DNA of 64,000 nucleotides, taken from positions 53,830,016 through 53,894,015 of the forward strand of contig NC_030685.2 of NCBI RefSeq assembly GCF_000004195.4. The letters run 5' to 3'. The notes under the pieces are model-generated. The model saw nothing but the letters and a program-made list of their open reading frames with translations, did no database searches and was not told where the DNA came from. The position numbers and the translations under genes are program-made. The DNA comes from Xenopus tropicalis. Lineage: Eukaryota; Chordata; Amphibia; Anura; Pipidae. Shown here piece after piece: positions 22,680 through 34,700 of this stretch (within the stretch, counting starts at the first letter, position 1; every line of letters begins with the position of its first letter).

Positions 22680-23280
22680 ACCCACTCCCATTTCCCGAAT
22701 AGCTCACCGGCTAACACAGTTCTCCGGTTCCCTTCTTTCTGTTCCAGAGGGCGGGCCTACTCCAACCTCACCAAGGAGACACCAGTCACAAGGATCGTAG
22801 CTGTCAGTCAGCGATACCATAGAGAAGAACTCTGTAGTAAGGGCGCCGCCGGGAAATGGTTGAACAAGCGGCGGCCATATTTGGTATGGGCAAAGTGCAA
22901 AGTTGTGATTTCAATAGAGACACGATACACCCGCAATTCTTATTATGAATTTTACTTACACTTAACCAATATTATGGTGTGGATATCAAAGAGCAGATTA
23001 TATGGTAGTGCAGCAATTGCGTGAGCAGCTCTCGGTGTATTACGATGTTAGGGTGTCTGGCTAGGGATGATGACGTTTTGCGAGGTGGGATCAGCTGTGT
23101 TGGAGGGTGTTTCCCCAAACGGTGCAGGGAGCCCGGAGACCGGAGCAGGTCAGAAAACCAAGAGATTTTATGGTGTGAGGTTTCCTTTTTACGTACACCC
23201 AATGGAAGCTGTGGCGTCACAGCTGCTAAGAACGCCTCAGAAGGATGCTGGGAGTTGTAGTCCAACCACAGCTAAAGGGC
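22680..23280. promoter_or_regulatory. Shared divergent TRAK2/STRADB promoter region
   Basis: The only CpG-containing, GC-richer unique stretch between the two head-to-head genes. It holds GGCGCCGCCGGGAAATGG at about 22840, and GCGGCGGCCATATTTGG at about 22869 (a CCAT core like a YY1 site). There is no TATA box at a sensible place. Near 23243-23262 the minus strand reads ACTACAACTCCCAGCATCC, close to the ZNF143/THAP11 consensus, but that part resembles a dispersed repeat. Start sites are not determinable here. Confidence 0.55.
22708..22800 (-). other. trak2: Probable noncoding first exon of TRAK2
   Basis: On the minus strand the GC-richer stretch ends in GTTAGCCG followed by a good donor, GTGAGC, at 22707-22702. 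It sits at the head-to-head boundary with STRADB, where a TRAK2 5' UTR exon is expected. The upstream end (transcription start) is a guess. Confidence 0.5.
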
Positions 23281-24086
23281 CATGGGTTGGGCACCCAGTC
23301 TTATTCCAAACTGATTTAATAGACCATCTGTGGATAGTATGGCACAGAGGTGGATAATGTAACACCCAATAGGTGTTAGGTCTACAGTTAAGTATAGGGG
23401 TGCTGGTGCTCACTACCTACTGTTAGGCATGGGAACACTGTGATTATAAGTTTCTCTTCATTGTCATGGTGATACATATGCCCTAACTTACAGCATCAAA
23501 TCGGAAATATGTTTGAATAGTCTAATTACCCAGGAATGAGTAAAGCTGATTGGTTGCTATGGGTTACACAGGATTCCAACAGCTTTGTACAAGTGTAATA
23601 CAATGCCATACAATGTCTGTTACCTGTAGTTATTAAACTAATCAGCCCTTGGGAAGAAAGTCCAGATACCACACAAGTGGGTACCTTTCTAGTCTATTCT
23701 TTCAAGCCAACAGTCCCAGCATTTGGAACGGCAGTAAGTAAAGAGGCGCTGTGGCTTCTCTTCACTTTGTCATCTGACAATTCACTATGCACTGCCATTT
23801 ATTGGGGTAAAATATAACATTTAACAGCCAAATCGACCAATATCTGTAGAAAAAAGGTTCTGGTTGAGATTTTTGCTCCAGCAAACATGCAGCAAATATT
23901 GTATACAATTTTGTTTTGTACAATTTTATTGGTATATGTATGGCCAGCTTAATAGAATTTTAGGCACCTACCCCAGGGATTTTAATAATTTACCTGATAC
24001 CCTAGCATGGTGCTCCTGTATTTTTGTATGAGCACCATACAAATCTGCTAATCTACTTAGTTCCTAAGGCTAATAGGGGCCACATA

Positions 24087-24570
24087 GGGGCTGATTTACT
24101 AATCCACGAACGGCCCGAAGGCGTCCGAATTCGTTTTTTTCATAATGATCTGTATTTTGCGATTTTTTCGGAAATTGTCGCAACTTTTTCGTAGCCATTA
24201 CGACTGTTTCGCAAAATGTCGAGACTTTTTCGTAGCGCTACGACTTGCGTGAAAAGTCGCGACTTTTTCGCAGCTCTCGTGCCGAGTACGAAAGTTTTGG
24301 ATTCATTCAAGCTTCAGTATGGTGACTTTTCTTGGGCCAGGTTGGAGCTGCAGGGTGCCATTGAGTCTTATGGGAGGCTTCCAAAATCATGCTAAGTCTG
24401 AAAGTTTCGCCCGCTGCTTATGAGCGCTCAATACGAAAAAGTCGCGACAAGATACGAGCAAATCGTAATGGTTACGAAAAAGTCGCGACAATTTATGAAA
24501 AAGTCGCAAAATGTTCGTTTTCCAATCGGAATTTTTCCAATTCGGATTCGTGGGTTAGTAAATCAGCCCC
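24087..24570. mobile_element. MITE with GGGGCTGATTTACTAA ends
   Basis: GGGGCTGATTTACTAATCCA to GTTAGTAAATCAGCCCC; interior rich in AAAAAGTCGCGAC and its complement, related to the copy at 5257. Confidence 0.85.
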
Positions 24571-25057
24571 ATAGCGTAGGTAGCATTGCGTTGACCTGGG
24601 GGCCATTGAGGAACGTTAATGCTTATGCCACACGGATGTATTCTCAGCAAGCCGAAAAACGCTTTTACATGTAAAGTTTTGGCACAGATTTCTTGGTCTT
24701 TCTAGGCCTAATATGTTATTAGTGCTACAGTTCAGTTTGTTTTGCATTCAAAAATAAATTTTTGTTTATTTGTCCATGAAAAAATATTTTATGTCATATA
24801 TATTTGCAAGTGCATAATAAGAGAGAATGTATGTTTGCTAAGTGAAAATGCTGATTAAGCCAAGAATCGCTTTAATGACCCAGCAGGCAATATATGCAAA
24901 AATAAAAGGAATATTTTGGAAAGAAAAAAGTGTTAATTGCGTCTCTGCAGGATCTGCATTGTATGTGATTTGTTGTGAATGGACACAAAACCATATAAAT
25001 GAATATTGCATTTCTTAAGTCACAGCAAAACCTTGTGTTGTGTGTCAGGGGCAGATA

Positions 25058-25476
25058 TTAAAGGAACAGTAACACCAAAAAATGAAAGAGCTTTAAAGTA
25101 ATAAAAATATAATGCACTGTTGCCCTGCACTGGTAAAACTGGTGTGTTTGCTACAGTAACACTACTATAATTTATATAATAAGCTGCTGTGTAGCCACGG
25201 GGGCAGCCATTCAAGCTGGAAAAAAGGAGAAAAGGCACAGGTTACATAGCAGATAACAGTTAACCTCTCTAGAATACAATAGTGTTTTATCTGTTATCTG
25301 CTATGTGCCTTTTCTCCTTTGAATGGCTGCCTCCATGGCTACATAGCAGCTTATTTATATAAATTATAGTAGACTTTCTGAAGTAAACAAACAACTTTTA
25401 CCAGTGCAGGGCAGCAGCACATTATATTTTAGTTACTTTTATACACTTTCATTATTTGGAGTTACTGTTCCTTTAA
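25058..25476. mobile_element. Foldback MITE, nearly a perfect 419-bp palindrome, TTAA ends
   Basis: TTAAAGGAACAGTAACACCA on the left, inverted on the right (GGAGTTACTGTTCCTTTAA). Inner arms also pair (GGCAGCCATTCAAGCTGG with CCTTTGAATGGCTGCC; GCTATGTGCCTTTTCTCC). It would form a long hairpin. Confidence 0.85.
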
Positions 25477-26727
25477 GACCATAAGGGAAGCAATAGTTTT
25501 AAGTTGGCGTAGCAGGAATTGGTTCTTTGTGCCAGATTCAAATGGCAACTTGCTCTACTCATCTCTCCCTGCAACAAACAGACTTTCAGTGACACCAAAA
25601 GGTAAAGTGGCAAGTTGCCAACAAAGGGATATAGGCGGAAGAATGGGCGATATAAGAAGGATGAGATGAAGCAGAGTCAACTAAACAATTGTGGTGCTTT
25701 AATATATGAAATCCAGATCTTATAGGAAAGAACATACAGTAGTATATCTATCTGCTTGAGCTTCTTCAAAACCAGAAACATCATTTTCTGTGAGTTTACC
25801 ACAAGGTAACTATTAATAAATTAAATAAGTAATTCACACATTCCTCATGTAAAAATGTTGACAGTTTGCCATTTCTTTTTTTTCATCTTTTAGGAATTTT
25901 CCCAGTCTAATGAAAGTCAGTATTAAATGGTGAGTGTTGTATGTATTGTTTAGCTATTTTTTTATTACATTCAAGGTAGAAAGTCTTTTGGAATTCTCGA
26001 CTACATGCCTTAATAGATAAGGTACCTTTTATGCTCAGTAACAAGTACACAAGGGGCAATCTTATCAAATCTTTTTTACTGGAACAGGTAATAATAGTTC
26101 TCAAAATGCTGGGAGACACCATGAGGATCTTGCAACTGGCCATAGTGGGAAGAAAACTAGCAGCACTGGCAGATGTCACAGGTCATTTTAATTGCAGCTA
26201 TCTTGCCTGGGAAAGGTAGTGTGGCATAGCCCAAGATAGTAAAGTCAATCAAAATAAGCAGATTAATGATGATCTAACCTGTTGTTAAGATGCTACATAC
26301 TTAAATTCTGTTTAGATGTATAGTAAGATCAGTACTATTATCAGTACTATCCCTAAAAATAAATTGTTAATTTATCGTTAAGCTAACTTTTAGAATTTTC
26401 TAGACGGGCCTATTCTTAGCAACTTTGTTTAGCAGGTCTGAAGTTATTTTTTATGTATTGTTTATTATATTGTTTATTTTTTGTTTTAAATATATTAATC
26501 CTTATTCTGCCTCTTTCCAGCTTTCAAGTACGGGTCACTGAACCCAGTAGTCAAAAGGCAATTTCTCTGCAAGTCTGCAATGTTATTGTTACTCTGTAAA
26601 ACTTATTTTTATACTCTGGCCCTCTACTAGGCATCTTCCAGTCTGTCATTTAAACCACTGCCTGGCCTGGTTGCTAGGGTCTAATTTATAGCTGCTATAA
26701 TTTGAAACTGCTGTAGAAAATTACATT

Positions 26728-27024
26728 TACAGGTTTTCCGGATAAGGGATCTTTCCGTAATTTGGATCTCCATAACTTAAGTCTGTTAAAATTTTATTAA
26801 ATATGGAATAAACCTAATAGGATTGTTTTGCATACAATAAGGATTAATTATATCTTAGTTTGGATCAAGTACAAGGTACTGTTTTATTATTACAGAGAAA
26901 AAGGTAATCATTTTAAAAATTAGAATTATTTGCTTATAATGGAGTCTATGGGAGTTGGCCTTTCTGTAATTCGGAACTTTCTGGATAACGGTTTTTTTTC
27001 CGGATAAGGGAACCCATACCTGTA
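26728..27024. mobile_element. MITE, CAGGTATGGG family, copy 3
   Basis: Left end TACAGGTTTTCCGGATAAGG has lost part of the outer segment; right end GGGAACCCATACCTGTA. In the 5.5-kb stretch between the promoter and the STRADB start exon. Confidence 0.8.
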
Positions 27025-28702
27025 CAAAAAGTTAAATGTACAAAAAAAAAACACACACAAACAAGACCAGTGCCAATTTGGCTCAGAGTATTATTGTTTA
27101 CATTATGCTAAACGTTTATTTTAAAGCCAAAGTACCCCTTTGACATATGCCGGAATGTTATACATGACAATAAAGGAGAACTAACCCCCAGCCTCCCTCA
27201 ACTCGCCACTATTGGACTCCCTTCCTGCTACCTCTCCGCATGGTATATTCCATTCAAAAGTGTTCCTACACTTGTGAATCTGTCATAAACTTGCATTGGT
27301 GCACATGCGCCATCTTCTGCCAGTTTGGATCCTCTACATTTACTTAAATTACACAGAGCCTACAGAGCCTGCAGGACCATGCGCAGTTGAAGCTGCTCAC
27401 TATTTACACGGAGCCTGCAGAAACATACGCAACTGAAGCTGCTCCTGGGCCTAGCTTCAGCTGGACAAGTTCCTGCAGACTCCATGTTGGCCAACTGTCA
27501 GAAAAGGTTCTGAACAGGCAGAAGATGGTGCCTGTAAACTTTTCTGTGCACCTCTGTATGTTTATTATTATCTGATCATTTGGGGGTTAAGTCCATTTTC
27601 TGGTTTGGATTTATGCAAATTATGTTTATTTCCAAGTGGGAACACTTTTATATGCAATTCTCGATAATAGGTCCTATACCTGGATTATTTTGCAGAAAAT
27701 TGCAAAATTTTGTAGCATATTTCACACAAGAAATGAACACAATACTGGTGCTCCAGCTGTTGCTTTACAGGGGTTAGCAGAACCCTACTCCATCAGAGCT
27801 GATGTGGAGGGTACTAGGTGTAGTTCCACAACAGGTGACGCATGAGATCCTGCCTTGGATCTCGTGTGTTCTGCAAAAAAAATATTGATCATTTAGGTAG
27901 TTTTTAAAAAAATACTGATGGTTGTTTCCTAATGTTAGTTGTCCACCTTCTTTTTTCCTTGCTATTATAGTTTTATATAAGGTTCATCTTATGGTAATGA
28001 TATTTTCTAAAGCAGGATGGGATTTATTATTTGAAATGCTGGGGTTCTCCAAAAAAAGTGTTTGTCCAGTTAAATTTAAAAAAATGTAAACGTTAAATAA
28101 ACCCAATAGAAATGCTTTCCAATCAATATGAATTCATGCACCTAAGTTAGGACCAAGTACAAGGTACCAGTGATGTGCAGGTCTGCCTGTTCCCACTAGT
28201 TGGGTATTCGGGCCAGCATCACACATCTTTGTGAATGGGCAGCTTCAAAGCAAACACCTCCTTCTGCCCACCCCTCCTGCCTTACTATACTATACCTTAC
28301 TATATAATATAGATACAGGAGGCTCTCTACGTCAGGTCCAGTGCAGGCCAACTTTATGTCAACCACACATGACTACAAGGACCTTTTTATTATTGCGGAG
28401 AAAAAAAAAGACAGAATTAGTTAGCTCTTATACATCACCTGCCAAAGAGAACACAGACCAATGACTTATTAGAGCTTATTGTAAATTTAAAGAACTACTC
28501 CCAACATCTGAATGTTTTATTTTTCGGATGTAGGACTTGAAATGTCATTTCTATTTTTAGATTTACTTATCTATGCACACTAAAATTAATGGAAAGCTTT
28601 CCTTACTTTTCCTTAAAAAGGTGTATAAAGATTGTTTCACACGCACATATATGGATTATTATGTCTATATAGATATTAAATCTTTTTTTCTTTGTATTTT
28701 AG

Positions 28703-28762
28703 GAACTGTGAGGGACTCATGAAATATCTTCGCATTAATAAGTCAAATCAATGTCTTGTTTG
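28703..28762 (+). CDS. stradb: STRADB exon with start codon
   Basis: Acceptor TTTTAG ends at 28702; donor GTAAGT at 28763. Coding ATG TCT TGT TTG is at 28751-28762 (MSCL). An upstream ATG at 28719 opens a 19-codon frame that runs over the start and ends TGA in the next exon. Confidence 0.85.
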
Positions 28763-31700
28763 GTAAGTCTATTTCTGAATTTCATTTACTACTTTTTGTA
28801 AAATGTACTTTCCATTTTTTGCAAAAACTGGCCTCAAACATCAGCATAGCATAGATTTATAAAAAATTCTCAACTTTGTACAGGCCACGGAAGGCTTTTG
28901 ATAGCATTTCAAATATTGGTATGAGGTACATTATCATTTATAATCTACAATGCCCTAATGATAGTTGTTTGTCCTGTTGTGGGCTCTCCCACACACATAC
29001 ATACATATATATGTGTGTAATAAAAGGCAGGTTAATCTTTCAACCTACATGACTGGAAGTGGGAATTGTTGTGAAACCTTTGTTGTCACCTGTATGTTTC
29101 AGCCAACACCTAGCTGAATAAGTTGAATGGAACCATTGTGATTGGATTTCTGTGACTGTACTAAGGGTTTAAATGCTGGGGAATTCCCTACCACTCATTT
29201 GAACTGAAAAAGCCACTTGGATGAGTGGTGATATTTTTTCAAGAAAAGTCCTGTTGTCCAGCGCTACACATTAGAACTGCTTTCAGATAAGCTATAGTTT
29301 CTCTTACTCCCATGTAACTGGAGTCGCAAGCTGGACTTCTTACAATTGAGTGCTATTCTTGTATCTACTGGGAGCTGTTATCTTACTACCTTCCCATTGT
29401 TCTGCTGGTCAGGGGCTGGGGGGGAAAGGGAGGGGGGTGATATCACTCCAACTTGCAGTGCTGCAGTAAAGTATGACTGAAGTTTATCAGAACACAAGTC
29501 ACATGGCTGTGGTACCCTGGCAAATGAAGAATATGGCTTCGCTACAAAATTCAATTAAAAACAAATTTCAATGCAGGATTCTGCTAGAGAAGCTCTATTA
29601 AAAATGTTTTCGTTTTTAAAGACATGTGAGTGCTGTATGTTTTGATACTTTATTAATATATGTATATAGATGTAGATACTCTTTCTTTAAGTTAAATGAA
29701 GGGTAAAACGTAAAGTGGGAAATGTTTTAAAGTTTGTAAGTGGGAAAAATGTACACAAATAAAAATAGGTATTTCACAATGTAATATTCTTCATTTGATA
29801 TAATTTCACACGGCTGTTTTTTACAGGCATAGCCAGTCAATAAATAATAATTGATGCTAATGTTATTAATTGGGAAAGAACATGACTGTTATATGGTGGC
29901 ATATATGAAGCAACCTTAAAAAGGCAGGAACCAAATTCAGAATATTACAGCCTCATTTATTGTTTTTTCTGATGGGTATGGGATCCATTATATGGAAACT
30001 CATTATCGAGAAGGTTCCAAATTAAGGGAAGGCCATTTTAATCAAATAATCCAAAACTTTAAAAATTATTTCCTTTTTTTCTGAAATAATAATATTAAAG
30101 TACCTTGTACTTAGATTTGATAAATCCATATTGAAAGCCGAACAGTCCTGTTGGGTTTAATTAATGTATTACTGATTTCGGAAGGACCCCTTATGCAGAA
30201 AACCCCAGGTCCCAAGCATTCTGGATAACAGGTCCTATACCTGTAGTATATTTAGGGCAGCTTACAGTCACATCATAGTAATCATGTTTAATGTAGCATT
30301 ATGTAATTATGCTACATAAAATCATGCTACCTTTATGCAGTTTTAAAAATCATCTGAAATTGCAGAGGGATTTATTTTTGAGCAATTACCATGGACCTAC
30401 GCATGTTTGTTTTTTATGCGGCAACTGAAAGGAACATGAAGAGGCAGGTATTGTCTGGCACTTCTTCGACTATGGGAGTGGAGATATTGTGCGAATGATC
30501 ACCAGCATGAGGTTTATTGATAGGCAATATTTACCCTTTGGGCACCTCTGCTTTGAATAAGTAACTCATTTCATGTCTTGGAATACACAGATTAATTGTT
30601 ATTGTTATAAGTTTTGGACTGTATACAATGAATGATTTTGCTCTTCTAGGATTGCTTTTGCCTGAGACGGACTCCTGTGAAATCAATAAGCCAGGATAAA
30701 GAGTCAAACTCCAGCATTTCCACACACTGGGTGAGGATATTGTCTCGTTCTTGTTTTTTCTTCATTTATATGCAGGCTCTTTGGGGGGTTAAATTAAGTT
30801 AGGTAAAATATGTCTGGTCGGCCAGTTTAACCCTGTAGGCAGTAATATAGCTAATTCATGCTTTACATGTAATGTCATACTCTGTTTCCCAACCTGGCAT
30901 CAAAGTAAAAATAATGTCTGTTTTAAATATTTTTTATGTCATAAGGTATCCATTAGTCAGGCTCAGAATTAAACAACCACCTTCATAATTTCCTCCACCC
31001 TTTGATTTCATAATGGGTTGCCTAGCTGTGTTTTTTCTAACTTTTGTTACTGTTTTGTTCATTTCTAGTTAGTTACAGTGGAGCCCTCATGTTATAGTGC
31101 CAGGGCCTGAATATCTGCTATCAGTACCCACTGCTTCTCACTGCATATAATGTGCTGGTTTTGTAAATACAGACTGCATTTGACTGTATATAATGTGCCT
31201 GGGATGTCAGTACCCTCTGCCTTTCTCACTATAAAACTAACTAAAACACATTTAAGCTAATGCATCACAAACACAAATAGATGAAAAACCCCTCACAGAA
31301 GTGCATGTATAAATACTTTTACATCTTATGCACACTTTTGCACAGTTTCCCTGGTAAGTCAGTGGGAACCGCAAGAGATAGTTGAGGGGTTCATTTTTTA
31401 TGCCAGCAGCGAATCCACATTCTCAAATTAAGTCTCACATTAGCTTTAAGTCAGGCTATGTATGTTCCATGTTAAGCCTCCCCATACAAAAAGTCACCCT
31501 CCGCCTATGGACAAACAGATGAATTCCAAAGTCGTTATTTAGTTCTGAAGCTTAAAGTACACAATGTGACAGAGGATTTCTAAACACCATACATGCTGGT
31601 GCGTTGTCAATTAACAGTGATATTTTATCACCAGGTAGGGGATCTGCCTCATTGTTGGATTCCTCCTACCCCAGGAGGGCATGAAATGCCAGTATGTACC

Positions 31701-34700
31701 TGCGAAGTCTCCAGCTATGAACTCCAAACAGAACTTGGTATAATGCTTTTTCATCCTTTTCATGCATTTTTGTTTTCATAAAAATGTAAAGCAAATTTAA
31801 ACTATAGTACCCTTATAGTTTGATATGTCATACTTAATGGGAATATCATTACATGTTGAGTCCTAAAAATATGTCCAGGTACGGGATCCATTATTTGGAA
31901 ACCCGTTATCCAGAAAGTTTTGAATTATGAGAAGGCCATCTCACATAGACTCAATTTTAATCAAATAATTCACATTTTTAAAAGTGATTTACTTTTTCTC
32001 TGTAATAATATAATAGTACACTGTAATTGATCCCAACTAAGATATAATAAATCTTTATTGAAGGCAAAACAATCCTATTGGGTTTATTTAATGTTTAAAT
32101 TATTTTCTTGTGGACATAAGATCCTATACCTGTATTAAAAAAATATAAAAGCCATAATGTTAAACACAACCACAGGTAGCAGCTTACAGGCTGTCTTAGG
32201 GCTCTGGTACACATCCCACCGGCGAAAATGTAAATTGCGCCGCCGCGTATGCCATCCCACCGGCGATTTACATTCTCGCCGGTGGGATGTCATATCAGGG
32301 AGATTAGTCGCCCGCAACAAGGGAGATTTGTCGCGACTCATCATTAATAATCCAGGGTAGCTTGACATTTTAAGAATTTAGCAAACATTTCTGAAGTGGG
32401 AAAAATCCATATCTTATCCTTGACAGTTTTTTAATCTTTGTGACTGGTTATTGATCCAGTGCTGCTTCGATAATTCATTTGTAGGAAAAGGATTCTGCAA
32501 TTTAACTACAGTTTACCTTGCTCGACACACTCCAACAGGAACACTTGTCACTGTACGTGTCACAGATTTAGACAACTGTACAGATGAACATTTGAAGATA
32601 TTACAGGTATTTATTGTATAGAATTAAACCATGGATTGTGTGTAACTAAGCAGTCTGGATAATCTCAAGATTTGCATTCTTACCCTTAGATTTGTTCCTC
32701 TGTAGCAACCACATAAGTATTTTTCCTTAGCAACCCCATATGTAGCTAAAGGAGAACAGAAGGTATAATGGCTGGGGGTGCACCCCCAGTGTTTATAATT
32801 GCTTACCTCATACCTTAGGTCGGTGCTCACCTTTAATAAAAACTGCATTAGCCCTGTCCATCTTCACCATCTTCTTCAGCTTCCTCCATCTTGTCTTTGT
32901 TTCAGTCTGGGCAGTTTATGCACAGTAGACTGAAAGCTGAGTTTAAACACAAAAAATTAGCTTTTTCACTCTTCTGCACACACAACTGTCTGGGCCCAAA
33001 GAAAAGAAGACAGAAGAGAAGATTGCAGTGAATGAGCTTTTACAGAAATACCCCAGGCCAGAGCAGTTTTCTCATAACGGAAGCACCGACCCAGGGTATC
33101 ACAAATAAGCGATTATAATCATTAGGGGTGCCTAGTGATTATACCTTTAGTTCTCCTTTACAATAATAATTTACAGTGTTCTTCATTTTTTTCTTCAGAA
33201 TGAGGTGGTTATGTCATCATTTTTTCGGCATCCCAATATCATGGTTTCTTGGAAAATTTTCACCACAGGGGCTTTGCTTTGGATTGTCAGTCCTTTCATG
33301 GCTTACGGTAAGTAGCTGAACCAATGTGGAATTATGCTCCCTGTTAGTTAAAGGTCTAACTTCCTGAGTACCCATCATTCTTTGTATTAATGTAATGTAA
33401 AAAAACATCAGTCAAAGCACAAAAGCACATGCAAAAAAAAAATTATCCAACATTAAGTTTTAGGGACCTTTTGATCATTATTACTTGTATGGGCAGTCAG
33501 AACACCCATAACCAGCTCTGGACTACCTTCCATTGTAGTCAACAGTTGTATATGTCCTCTGTAACAAATAAAAGAATGCAAGCGAATAATGTTTAACCTT
33601 TTACTCCAAGGTTCAGCTAGTAGCCTCCTAAAGAACTATTACCCAGATGGAATGAATGAAGCTCTAATAGGAAGCATATTGTATGGAGCATTAAAAGCAC
33701 TTCATTATCTGCACCAAAATAGTTATATCCACAGGTAAGTAAATCAGAAAAAAGTTGCTTGGAAAGATTGGATCACAATTTCTTGAGAAAGAAATCTCTT
33801 TTTTTGCTGATATTGCTGGAATTGTAGCAGGATCATTGTTAAGAAAGTCATGATCTAATGGGGGGTATTTAACACTTAATTGTCTGCAATGTGGGGTGTC
33901 AATCCAGTAATTCTGAAAAAGGACAGAATCTAGGAAACTTTTCAGTAAGTGGGACAAAAATAACTGGTCCTGCAAAATCCTTTTACAGACTTTCATACTT
34001 TTAGCAGTGAGAAGTAGTAGTTGGAAGGCAGAGAACATGTGCCAAAAAACAGGAAATGAGTGTGTGGGAGGAAGAGAGGACACTGGAAGAATGTGTGGGA
34101 GAGAGCATGGAGATGCTTGGAGAAGGGAGAAAAACATTGGATTTTGTTTAGTGGGGTGGGGGAGACTTACATTACTGCTGGGACAAAAGGAAACTGGGGA
34201 CATTTTGGCATTTGTCGTTTAACTTTGCTATGAAAGAATAACCTGTACAAAAATACTTAATTTTAGTTTACTACTTAAAGCGAATTGGTTGCTTTAGAAA
34301 CTTCAAAAACCTCACTGTGTTCAGCAAGTTAAACATGCATAAAATTCATCTTAGAATCTTTGTTTTCTTTCTTTGGTAAGAAATGTGAAGGCGAGCCATA
34401 TCCTTATATCAGAAGAGGGTCTTGTAACTCTTTCTGGCCTAAGTCATTTGTACTGTATGGTGAAAAATGGAGAGAAAGCAAAGGTGGCATATGATTTCCC
34501 AAATTTCAGCACTGCAATGCTTCCTTGGTTTAGTCCTGAACTGCTAAGGCAGGTAAGTCAGCATAAAGTTAAACCCAGACAGGATTAGCTATGTGAAACT
34601 CATACTTTAATTGTCAAATTCCGTTCCTTAGGACCTCTATGGATACAATGTGAAGTCGGACATCTACAGTATTGGCATCACTGCCTGTGAATTAGCCACT

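Larger units (their letters stand above)
23281..28702. other. 5' region of STRADB before the start-codon exon
   Basis: 5.4 kb, presumably 5' UTR intron. Contains MITEs at 24087, 25058 and 26728 and a 3' MITE fragment near 27655-27690 (GGTCCTATACCTG). I could not place the noncoding first exon of STRADB with confidence. Confidence 0.6.
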
